Assembly (NCBI GenBank): GCA_033439685.1
Contig: JAUEDM010000001.1
Coordinates: 5,890,001 to 5,954,000 of the forward strand
DNA: 64,000 bases
Direction of reading: 5' to 3'
Origin: Apodospora peruviana
Taxonomy: Eukaryota > Ascomycota > Sordariomycetes > Sordariales > Lasiosphaeriaceae
Notes under the pieces: generated by a model
What the model was told of the DNA's origin: nothing
Databases searched by the model: none
The model's input: the letters and a program-made list of their open reading frames with translations, nothing else
Shown here: positions 12,201 through 22,064 of the stretch, one piece after another
How the letters are laid out: each line of letters starts with the position of its first letter
Position numbering within the stretch: position 1 is the first letter of the stretch
Made by a program: the position numbers and the translations under genes

Positions 12201-13725
12201 GGGGTGCTGTTAAAGCCTCTTTGAATAAGGGGGACAGCGCCTCGTCATCTGTTTGTAGGCTGAACAATTCGGGGGCGATGGGATGCCCTTCTGGCACACC
12301 TAGCGCTCCCTCCAGGCGGCATCTCTTGTTGGGACCGCTTAGTGGAGGGTTGGTTGACATGACATCCGGATCATCCTCAACGCTGTACAAGATGACCATG
12401 GGCACATCATAACAAGGATCAACCGCAGCGAGCTGCTGGAGTGTCTTTTCCCAATAGCTCTTGACATCGCGAGCAGTGACCAGGGCCTCTCCGAGTTCAA
12501 TGAGCATCTTCATACGGCGTTCCCACAGTCGCATACTGGTCGTTTCCAGGACAGGATGCATAAAGCCGAGACATTGGTTGTCTTCAACTATGGGGACGAT
12601 GGACCACTTCAGATAGGTCTCTTCGAGCCAGTTGGGGCCACCCTCGACATCGGACTCCCTTTCGACGAAGAATCTCCATTCATCTTCGACGAGACCTCGC
12701 TGCTTTCGTGCAATGCTCCCCATGGCCTCCTTCAGTTGCTCCCCGGCATCACGCCAGGCATCCTCGACAGGCATTCCTAACAATGCCGGGTGCTTCGAGC
12801 CGCATAACTTGCTGAACGCCTCGTTGTAGATGGTGGAATAGGATGATCCCCAATATATGACTATCGGGCGGCTGTCGGCCAGGATTTGGTTGAAAGTTTG
12901 CTCTAGTCTCGCAGGCCATTCCTTCATGGGACCAAGAGGGGTTGCGGCCCAGTCGACACTATGGATGACCTCTAGAAAGGGACGTTGTTCTTCACCCAGT
13001 AGTTAGCAGCCGTATGGAGCAGGAGCTATTGATGGTTGATAACCGGTCAAGGAGTATCGCGTACCTGGCATAATGTCTGGCAAAATCCAGCCTGGGTCTG
13101 TGATTGACCGCTTGAGAACGGCTACATCCGGGCCTGGTACCGGACCTGAGGTTTCCTCCTTGTCCTTAACCACTGGAACGGCGGACGTGGATTTTGAACG
13201 CGAATCTGAGGCCAAGTAATCGGGCGCCAAGCCGGCCAAGTTGGTCTGCGACGACAAACGAGGCAGCGCGGTGGTGACTACACCGACGGTTTCGGGGATG
13301 GGTATGATGCGCGGCGGAGGGCACGCGGAGGCGGTGGTGGTGTTACGGGATACCTCATTGAGTCGTACTTTGCGCGGCGGTTCAGAGGACGGGGCCTGGG
13401 CATTCGCACCAACGACGACCATCTGCTGTTGTATAACGGAGCGCGTCCAGACGGTGTCGAGGTATAGGAACGACAACGACGTTGTGTTGGCATTGCCGAC
13501 GCCATTGTCGGGGGCCGCGGGCGGGCTGCTCGTTATCCATTCCCAGAGGTCTCGATTGCGCTCGCGCGGAGCGGTTATGACGTCGAAGAGGACGGGATGG
13601 GTGCCGAGCGCGGGATTGGTGTAGACTATGGTCGCCGGAAGCGGCGTGGTGGCGACGATGAAGGATGGTCTCGGGTCGGCCTCGAGAAGATCGATAATGC
13701 CCGAGTTCAGGAGCTCGGGCTGCAT
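9256..13725 (-). CDS. Multi-PAS hybrid histidine kinase
   Basis: This is a two-component phosphorelay sensor of about 1458 aa in two exons, 13725-13065 and 12971-9256. The 93-base intron joins 'DIMP' to 'EVIHSVDWAATPLGPM', which restores the W-x-x-TPLGP segment found in many bacterial-type sensor kinases. Domains in order are an N-terminal PAS-like and low-complexity part (1-220), PAS (about 226-330), a GAF-like region (about 380-580), PAS (about 600-730), PAS (about 757-880) and HisKA. The H-box is FIDMTSHEMRNPLSAI with phospho-accepting His911. The HATPase has an N-box near 1058-1080 and G-boxes DTGQGLS and GGSGLGL. The C-terminal receiver is VVEDNLINQ...ILMDIEMP with Asp1376 and a conserved Lys in LVKPY. 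No TM helices are apparent, so it is probably cytosolic. It should pass phosphate to an HPt protein. The stimulus is unknown, and I do not assign a fungal HK group. Confidence 0.92.
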
Positions 13726-15534
13726 TGTGATGTCCGCGACACCGTATACAAAGCTGCCTATCTACTACTTGAAATCAAGGTACAGATCCGAGAGTCCCGT
13801 TGGACTATGACTCCAGAGCAAGACGGAGATAGTGAGGAAGGGGAGGCATGAAAGTCACGATGCGCGACGCATTCTTCCGATGAAAGGGACCACGGGCGCG
13901 ATTGGGCATTCGGACCCTCGACCTCGAGCAGTTCATGGAGCACAGGACCAGTGTACCATTAAGTGTTGGTGTTTGTAGTTATCGTCGACCAATGCCGACC
14001 GACATGCCCTGAAGAAAGGTCACGGTGAAATTTGGGATGTTGGCGAGAAGTGCAATTTGGGGGTCGACTTTGCACATGGAATTCCATGAGGTGGCCCATA
14101 GGACAGAGGCGGTAAGTTAGGCGTTAGACTGCTAAGGTAGGCGGACAGGCGGGGGTGGTGGTGATACCGTCCGGGCGCTTTTCGGGCTGTCAGTTTAGGT
14201 TGACCAGTGAGACACGGCAATGGTGGCTGCCAGATGCTGTCCGTTGGAGGTGCCTACCGTATTCTTGGCGGTCTTGGCAGCCTTCCCACACCGACCCGAG
14301 TTACCTGCTCTGGGAGGTACTTACAAGTAGGTTCAGAATACAGATGCACAGGCACTTATCAGATGCAGCTCAAATCGCGAATTTCGTCCAATTTTCCAGC
14401 TTCTGCTTCTTTCTACCAGGTGAAGTTCTTCCAGGTTGGTGGATGTGGTGGGGTGGGAGGTTGTTACACATGTATTCCGTATAGCTTACCTGACAACATC
14501 CATGCCCTGACGATCGGCGATGAGCCTCCCTCCACTTTTCGGCATGATAGTCAGGAGCACACCAATGGAAACCTTTCGCGCTCACCTGGAACCTGGTCTC
14601 CAGTACACAATCAGGCTGGAAGCTCTGGATGTCTGAACCCTAAATAGCACGTCAACCATGGGATTGGTTCTCTCTTGGTGATAACCGTCATTGACGGAAT
14701 CTGCCGCGCTCAACTCAGGTAACTGATACACCCTTCCACGGTAAATAGTAGCCATCGAATACTTTGCAAGGGTCCCAGCTCGCGACTTTTCAGGGCACCT
14801 GGTAGTCATCCAGGAAACACTCATATAAGCAGCAAAATATCCCTTGTAAATACCGTCTCAGGCCCCCCTGGCAGACGATCGCAAAAGATGTCACAGACAA
14901 GGAATCTTGTGTATTCCGTAAGCTTCCTTATACTCAAAAACGCTGGAGGTCAGTGCGACGGCTACGGATACCTAAATTTATTTACCAATGCAAGCCTCAT
15001 GCAGGCGCTACGAAAAGAGTTTCCGAGTGCGCCAGAAACGGCATGTCGTGCACTTCAGATACGATCATACGAACAAGGTCACGGAAGGACAACCGAATAG
15101 AAAACCACCCGATGCTGGAGAGCATCTCGAAGTGGCGCTTGTGACGGTTCGGACACGGTGCTATAGACTGCTTCTTGAATCCCTTGAATTCAGACTGAGT
15201 AAATTACGTACAACTCGAGATGGAACTTGCTGATTTCAAATCCACAACATTGTCTTGTCTCACAACATAACTGCGACAGGACAGGAGCCCGCTTGGATGA
15301 ATACCGGCACGAAATCCACACTTAACAGCTGGCCACCTTGATGTCGATACTTTTATCATATTTTATTCTTTTGTTTGGAATATATAATGAGTTTGTCGGT
15401 CATCATCTTCTTATGGTAGGACCACTGGCACTTATCAAGTTCCGAGTCCGTAGTGGCAGTCAAGAGCTGAAGATAGTTTGATTTCCAAAAGACAGTCCAC
15501 ACTGCTCCAAAAAGCAGTTGCGCTCCTGTTGAGC
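13726..15534. other. Intergenic, no gene recognised
   Basis: This covers the promoter region of the histidine kinase and the 3' flank of ade1. Open frames up to 146 codons occur, but they overlap in several frames and carry no family motif. Confidence 0.45.
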
Positions 15535-16461
15535 CTAAAGTTGCGAAAGGGCTTCCTCCAGTGTCTTTCCTGCCAGGAGCTTGAAAGCCTCCTTGTAGCG
15601 TGCGGATGTAGCCCAGGCAATGTCGGCCGGCATCTCGACGTTTTCCTTGTACTTCAGGCCCTCCTTGGTCAGCCAATTCCGCAGATACTGCTTGTCGAAG
15701 CTGGCCTGGTCCCGTCCAATTTCGTACTGATCTGCCGGCCAGAAGCGCGAAGAGTCGGGCGTCAGCACCTCGTCGATCAGAACGATGTCATCCGTCTCCT
15801 CATCCAGGCCAAACTCAAACTTGGTGTCGGCAATGATGATTCCCCGATCACGCGCGTACGCGGCGCCCGCCTTGTATACTTGTAGAGCCAAGTCTTCAAT
15901 GCGCGCGGCGTAACGTTCCCCGACAATCTCGGCTGCCTTGGCCGGCGAGATGTTCTCGTCGTGCTGGCCAAGCTCGGCCTTGGTGCTGGGCGTGTAGATG
16001 GGCTCCGGGAAGGGCGAGCATTCCTGGAGTCCCGGCGCCTGCGGAAGGCCGTGTACGGTGCCGCTCTTCTGGTACTCCTTCCACGCGCTGCCGGTGATGT
16101 AGCCGCGAACGATAGCCTCAACGGGGAACACCTTGAGTTTGCGCACTTGTATGCTGCGGGCACGGACCAGATCCTTCTCTGCTGGGCTGAGGGCGGCCGG
16201 CGGCGTTAGGGTTAGGAAGTGCGTCTTGAGGCCGGGGATGCGGTCCGACAGGACGCCGAACCAGTGGACGCTGAGCAGTGTCAGAATGGCACCCTTGAAG
16301 GGCACGCCGTTGGACATGATGACGTCGTAGGCCGAGATGCGGTCCGTCGTCACGAAGAGGAGCGTCTTGTTATCGATCTCATATAGGTCGCGAACCTTGC
16401 CGCTCGCCAGCTTGGGCAGCGACGTGAGCTCGACGCTCGTCACCACTGGGGACGACGACAT
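15535..16461 (-). CDS. ade1: SAICAR synthetase
   Basis: Phosphoribosylaminoimidazole-succinocarboxamide synthase joins CAIR and L-aspartate using ATP to give SAICAR, the seventh step of de novo purine synthesis in the cytosol. It is a single exon of 308 aa, the usual length for the monofunctional fungal (ADE1-type) enzyme. Family motifs visible are SGKVRDLYEI (nucleotide-binding loop, about 20-29), TTDRISAYDVIMSNGVPFKG, VEAIVRGYITGSAWKEY (the conserved E-x-I-V-R-G-Y-x-x-G-S), IIIADTKFEFG, and LIDEVLTPDSSRFWP near the C-terminus. The ATG follows directly from the first conserved strand and there is no sign of an intron. It is divergent from the aspartic protease, with about 1.27 kb between the two starts. 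Confidence 0.97.
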   Translation of the reverse strand: MSSSPVVTSVELTSLPKLASGKVRDLYEIDNKTLLFVTTDRISAYDVIMSNGVPFKGAILTLLSVHWFGVLSDRIPGLKTHFLTLTPPAALSPAEKDLVRARSIQVRKLKVFPVEAIVRGYITGSAWKEYQKSGTVHGLPQAPGLQECSPFPEPIYTPSTKAELGQHDENISPAKAAEIVGERYAARIEDLALQVYKAGAAYARDRGIIIADTKFEFGLDEETDDIVLIDEVLTPDSSRFWPADQYEIGRDQASFDKQYLRNWLTKEGLKYKENVEMPADIAWATSARYKEAFKLLAGKTLEEALSQL

Positions 16462-17726
16462 GACTAATTTTGGGTTTGTGGCAAGATTGTTGAAAGGGGT
16501 CTGGTTTGGTCTTTGAATGAGATGAATTTCAGAGTGAGAGTTTCAGAGTTGTTATTGTAAGTGTCAATGGATTTACCTGTCACGCCACCATCATGGCCGA
16601 CTTTCGGCGGCAATTTTTTACCCGGAGGGAGATACGAAAATTTTGGCGGGCCGAAAACCTAAAGGTTGCGGGACAGCGACGGAGCTACCGTCCTCTCGGG
16701 CGCACCCGAGATCGCCGTTGCAGGTCGTTTGCGGGTCCGAAACTCTGCCCAACTTCTGGACGACAACGCTGTATTAGCAATGCAGCATCGGAGGAAACCC
16801 CTATTGTATCCAACTTCTGGTACGGCTCCACGGGTCCCTCCGCTAACTCATCGGTAGGCTGTCGGGGGAATTGAATCGATTCTTACTCGGTGCGGGGGCA
16901 CCACCTCGTTCCCGGGCAGCTCTCACCCAGCCTGCGCCGAACCCATCACCTCCCAGAAGCCAATGTCAGACTGCGAGATGATGCTCTCCAAGATACGGAT
17001 CCAAGAGACCAAGGAGCCGCCCAGGACCACTTGGCAGCTTGGTGTTCGTAAATATCAAAACGCCGCAGGTTGGGTTGAGTCAGCCGAACTTCGAGATGAA
17101 GGAATCGGAATCGACGGCAGACCACAAAGACGACCCCAATTCCGGTGGGTCACTCCGCGTGCCAAGGATGATGGGGTGGCCTATTGGCGGTCGAGAAGCT
17201 GAGTTGCCAAGAGGGGCCAAGCATCCAGTTGGAGACGCGCTCACATATCAAATTTGGCGCAGTTACAGGGGGCGTCCACCAAGCGTTCGTCTGAAAAAGT
17301 AAGGTTGCGATTGACACTTCCAGTTCCATGACATGGGATGGATCTCCTTCCAATTCTCGTCAATCCCATCAATTCGGTCTCCCTCCAGATTCAATCAGTC
17401 GCTCGTTTAATCCCGTCTTATTAGACGAGTCCGATACGGCGCTGCAAGCAACTTCTTGTCGACGCGAATTTCAATTACGACCGTAACGGAGAGCTTCGGA
17501 TCGATCCCATACTTCGCGGGCGACGAGCGCGGGCACGAATTGGCGCGACGTGAGAGGGGCACTACTACCTACGACATGTCGCCCATACCCGTCGGTTGAA
17601 CTTTTACACACGCAGTAGTTTGCTCAAGGCACTGGATCACTCAACCGTTGTCAAGCTACGGGTCGTGAAAGAGGGGCAGAGCAGGAGGCAGCAAGAGGCC
17701 TTTGGAGCCAAAGCTGGGCTGTCGAT
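16462..17726. other. Divergent promoter region, ade1 / aspartic protease
   Basis: This 1265-base region separates two divergent starts and should hold both promoters. I see no further gene and no regulatory site that I can name with confidence. Confidence 0.45.
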
Positions 17727-19271
17727 ATGAAACTCAGCTACGGCGCCGCAGCGCTGTTGGCTCTGGCTTCCGGGACATCGGCGCAAAATGTCGTCCAGTT
17801 CGATCTCAACAGAGGGCTACCCGGTGTCAGACTGGGCTCCGCGCACCCCAAGTTGTCTCGCCGTGCCACACTCACAAGCGATCTGGTCAACAACATCACA
17901 GGCGGTGCCTACTATGTCGACGTCTCGGTAGGTACGCCAGGACAGACCGTCAGCATGGTCCTGGACACGGGGAGCAGTGACGCCTGGGTTGTCGGGACCA
18001 GGGCAAATCTGTGTATAGACCGGAAACTGCAGGAATATTACCAACAGCAATGCCTCGCGACCTACAATCCCGCCAGGAGCAGCTCGTACAAGATGCTCTA
18101 CCGCAACAGCTTCAACATCAAGTACCTGGACGGCGGCGGCGCGGCCGGCGACTTCATCACCGACGACTTCACCATTGCCGGCACGACCATCAAATCGCTG
18201 CAGATGGGCTACGCGAGACAGACATCCCGGGGCACCGGCATCCTAGGTATCGGCTTCAACACGAGCGAGTCCGCCGCCGTGCCGTACCCCAACATCATCG
18301 ACCAGCTACGGGACCAGGGCAAGATTGGGACCAAGGCCTACTCTGTATGGCTGAACGACCGGCGGTCACAGACGGGCACTATCCTGTTTGGCGGTATTGA
18401 CAAGGGCAAATTCATTGGCCCGCTCAAGATCCTCCCTATCATCAAGGCCGACGAGGCAGCCACCCCGACGGCTTTCGACGTCGCCTTCTATGGCATGTCG
18501 GTGAAATACACCAACGGCTCCAAAAGCGACATACGCACATCGCTGAGCAACGACAAGCTGGCCGCCGTTCTCGACACCGGTTCGACGCTCAGTTATTTGC
18601 CCGAGTACATGACATCCCAAATATTCACCGAGCTCGGCGCCGTGACGGAATCCCAGGTGACCGGGCTAACCCTGATCGACTGCAAATACCTCACCTCCGA
18701 GCCAGATCTCGTTGTGTCTTTCGATTTCGGCGGCACCGCCACCATCACCGTGCCCGTGTGGGAGCTCGTGCTCGACCTGCTGGCCGACTACCAGTACCTG
18801 ATGCCAGCCGACATCCCGTTCGACAATGTCTGCGTGTTCGGCATCCAGAGTACCACCGGCTTCGAGGAGAGCCAGGTCGTCGAGAACGCCACGTTTGCGC
18901 TGCTGGGCGAGACGTTCCTGCGCAGCGCCTACGCCGTGTACGACCTCGACAGCCACCAGATCGGCATCGCGCAAGCGAATCTGAACAGCACGGATGTTGA
19001 TATTGTTGAGCTCAAAGCAGAGGATAAGGGCCTGCCAACGCTTATTGGTGCCCTAGCGCAGCAGACTACCAACCCCCCGAGGACCACGACGCCTACGGAT
19101 GGTGGTGGCGGTGGTGGCACTCAGACGGTGACAGTCACGGCCACTCCGGACAATGCCGGTCGCGGTGGTAGTGCCAGGCTGCCTGGGGGTGGAGGAGCAG
19201 GCGATTTGATAGCGGTGATGGCTATTACGAGCATATTTGCGCTTGTTGGAGGCGCGCTCGTGGCATTATAG
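17727..19271 (+). CDS. GPI-type aspartic protease (yapsin/candidapepsin-like)
   Basis: This is a pepsin-family (A1) endopeptidase of 514 aa in a single exon. A signal peptide is evident (MKLSYGAAALLALASGTSAQ). A short propeptide ends near a dibasic site in LSRRATL (about 44-50), so processing by a Kex2-type convertase is likely. The first catalytic motif is VLDTGSSDAWV with Asp80, and the second is VLDTGSTLSYLP with Asp283. The flap tyrosine region and the C-terminal lobe follow, including LLGETFLRSAYAVYDLDSHQIGIA. After the catalytic domain comes a Thr/Pro/Gly-rich linker and a hydrophobic tail (about 492-514). That tail has the shape of a GPI-attachment signal, which places the enzyme at the plasma membrane or wall. 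Family members process cell-surface and secreted proteins. It is convergent with the HAD gene, with 193 bases between stops. Confidence 0.93.
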   Translation: MKLSYGAAALLALASGTSAQNVVQFDLNRGLPGVRLGSAHPKLSRRATLTSDLVNNITGGAYYVDVSVGTPGQTVSMVLDTGSSDAWVVGTRANLCIDRKLQEYYQQQCLATYNPARSSSYKMLYRNSFNIKYLDGGGAAGDFITDDFTIAGTTIKSLQMGYARQTSRGTGILGIGFNTSESAAVPYPNIIDQLRDQGKIGTKAYSVWLNDRRSQTGTILFGGIDKGKFIGPLKILPIIKADEAATPTAFDVAFYGMSVKYTNGSKSDIRTSLSNDKLAAVLDTGSTLSYLPEYMTSQIFTELGAVTESQVTGLTLIDCKYLTSEPDLVVSFDFGGTATITVPVWELVLDLLADYQYLMPADIPFDNVCVFGIQSTTGFEESQVVENATFALLGETFLRSAYAVYDLDSHQIGIAQANLNSTDVDIVELKAEDKGLPTLIGALAQQTTNPPRTTTPTDGGGGGGTQTVTVTATPDNAGRGGSARLPGGGGAGDLIAVMAITSIFALVGGALVAL

Positions 19272-19464
19272 TAACGTGAGGGAGGTACATACTACACATA
19301 CATCCATATACAAACAACAGCGACTAGCATGGGTTTTCTTTCATTTCATCTGATTCTTTGGTATATATTGTTTGAATAAATATTTATTTATCTCTGGAAC
19401 CATTAAGATGCTGATATCCTCTATATGCATTTCCCCTCCTCTCTTACCATCCGACCTGGTATGT

Positions 19465-21012
19465 TTACATCTTCCAACCCTCCCTTTCCAACGCCCATCT
19501 AACCGCCGCTTCCACATCATCCACCACAACCTTGGGCTCAAGCCTGCCTTTCAACACCTCCTGGCCACCGCGCTCAGGGCTCCACACCCCCGTCCTGACC
19601 AAAACAGAACACCACTCCGTGCCCACCTCGCTGGCGTACTCGTTCGCGCCCGCAATGTCGCTCTCGGGGTTATCCCCAACCATGTACACGCTCCTTAGCG
19701 TCCCGGGCGGCTCGTGGTAGCCTTGAGTCCGCAGGATCTCGTGGCGGTGCGCGCCGAGCACCAGCTCGGCGAAGCGGTACGTCTCGCCGTAGGGCTTGCC
19801 GATGGCGCGGCGCTGCAGCTCGTGGCCGCCCGTGATGCGGCGCCAGACCCCCGCAACGGCTGCCTGGAACGCGCCCTGGCCGAACCGGGGCAGATGAAAC
19901 CCTGTGGACCAGAACAGGTCGGCATTACTAAAATAGAGCGGCGGCTGGCCGTCCTGCTGCCACCCGCATGCAGGGAGGGAAGGGTCGGCGTTTTTGGACG
20001 AGTAAGTGCCCAGATAGCCGGCGTGGGAGAGGAGGAGGTCGGCGATGACCTGGATGTCGAGGGCCCAGTCTCGCGGGTCGTTGAAGACGAACATTGCGTC
20101 GATTTTTAGCGAGTTGGTTAGTGAGCGGCCACCACCAGGGGCGTAGATGGGTTTCGGGAGGGCGCGGTGGGTGGATGCGTAGACGCTTTCGAGGAGAGGG
20201 TCGAACGGGAAGACGGAGGGGTGGGCGAAGAGGATGTCGGCTGGTGTTATGACGTTTTTGAAGCCATATCTGTATAATATGTTTATGGTCAGTTTAAATT
20301 TTATTCTCTCTCATAAATATCGGTGAGGTGATAATGTAAAAGTTGTGATATGAACAAATAACAGATGAAATAGGAGAGGGGGTGGAACAGAACAACATAC
20401 GACTCAGCTATATCACGACATTTAGCGGCATCTGCGCCAGTGACCAGAATAGTCTTGTCCCGCAAGCTGTTCTCCTCCCCATCGCCCCCCTCAACGAGCT
20501 GGCGGAAGGGCGTGTGCGACTGGACAAAGTTTTCTGTAGTCAAATGGACGCCCAGCTTGCTGCTGAGATCCTTGACCCGCTCGGCCTCGAGTTTGCCGCC
20601 GCCGTTGGTGAGCAGGATGAAGGGGATGTTGTGGTCCTGGAGATATCTCAGCGTTTTCGCTGCCCCAGGGATGGGTTTTGCCACGTGGAGCAGGACGCCA
20701 TCGATACTATATGATGTCTCAGTTACCAGTCAGGTCGGTAGTAGGAACTCTGGACTCTCACTCAAAGGCAAAGGCGAACGATGGGGGTGTCTCGCTCTTG
20801 GTCTCTCTCTGCGTGCTGTATAATGCGCGAGCGGAGCTGCTCGCAGACCCACAGCCTGAGGCTTGCGGTGTTCTGGTCGAGGAGAGATAGGCACCCGGGT
20901 TTGCTGTTGTCGAACGGGTGACGGGCCATCGAGACCTAGCACCGGGAGATGAAGAGGCACCCGTCACGCCCCTTGCCACTGCGGATAGGGCGCGCACACC
21001 TCCGCCCCGCAT
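19465..21012 (-). CDS. HAD hydrolase, CECR5/HDHD5 type, mitochondrial
   Basis: The protein has about 453 aa in three exons: 21012-20762, 20706-20401 and 20269-19465. It has a basic, Ser/Arg/Ala-rich N-terminus resembling a mitochondrial presequence (MRGGGVRALSAVARGVTG). Removing the first intron creates FDIDGVLL, which is HAD motif I with Asp84 and Asp86. ILLTNGGG follows as motif II, then a conserved Lys in AIGKPYGET (about 344), and the acidic motif MVGDNPESDIAGAN with Asp385. Motif order and length match the CECR5-like HAD family (IIA subfamily). Members are presumed phosphatases, but their substrate is not established. The second intron joins 'AES' to 'YGFKNVITPADILFAHPS', a conserved family segment. 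Confidence 0.9.
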
Positions 21013-22064
21013 TCTGCTTAGGTTTATCTAAATAGGTGCCCTGTTTTACCTGGGCGTTGTGAAGCAGACTACGCTAAGCGAGAGATATCCGGACGGAGTG
21101 ATGTCGGGAAGAGCGAAAGTAATAATCGGCCCGGGCACCTTGATGGACCTCCGTCTGCCCGGGGGACAGTGGGGCCCAAGCTCCGGTTGACACTTGCTTT
21201 AGCAGGGGAGTTGACCCCCACTGTGGGCTTACCGTCCGGTCTGCCCTGTACCCCATACTGGTAGTTACGTTTACATGTACGGTTACAGTCGGGTATAGGT
21301 AACTCGTGCGGATTAGATAGGTACCTACCAGAATGCGAAGATCACCAACAGAGACATGATAAATAATTGATTCTCGACACCACACCATTCCATTTCTACC
21401 TAAACATTATCAACAAATCTCTCTCCCAATACACATTTGAACGAAAAGTTGGTTAACTATTTGACAGACATGCTTTTTACGCTTCCAGTTCTTTGACACC
21501 CACGCACAAGAGACGTTACATACAGACAGACACAACCAAACCAAGTTCTTCATTCCAGATCCCACCAAACCAAATTACCGAAAAAGAAAAAGAGAACTCC
21601 AATGGCTCCCAGCTTAAAGTAACATCAAGCTATGACGGGCTGATATCTTCCACACATTACCAAGATTCAATCCACCCCACTTCCTCCGCCATTGATATAT
21701 CTATCGTCTTCCTTGTCCTCGATGCATTCTTTCTCTTGCAGCAATGCCCGCTCCGTCCCACGCCAGAAAAGATGAAATACTATTATGCAAACGCGCGATG
21801 GAATATCCCTCTCTAAAGCCCTAAAATGAGACGAGATCCCCGTACAAAAATCTAAGTGGATTCCTTTCTTCTCCTTGATCTCTGTCCTCTTGTTGTATTT
21901 CATCGCGAGCCCGTCGTTTAATGTATTGCCCGGTCTGACATTAGGTCAAATTGTGGTGGTGTGTTCGTTCTTGGTCGATTATGGGATTTTGTGGATGGGG
22001 TACGTGATAGCTGGTGTCGCATATCGTACAGGAACCACCACGGCACGTCAGCTCAAGGGCTCAG
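21013..22064. other. Intergenic, no gene recognised
   Basis: This holds the 5' flank of the HAD gene and the 3' flank of the coiled-coil gene. No exon or structured RNA was recognised. Confidence 0.45.
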
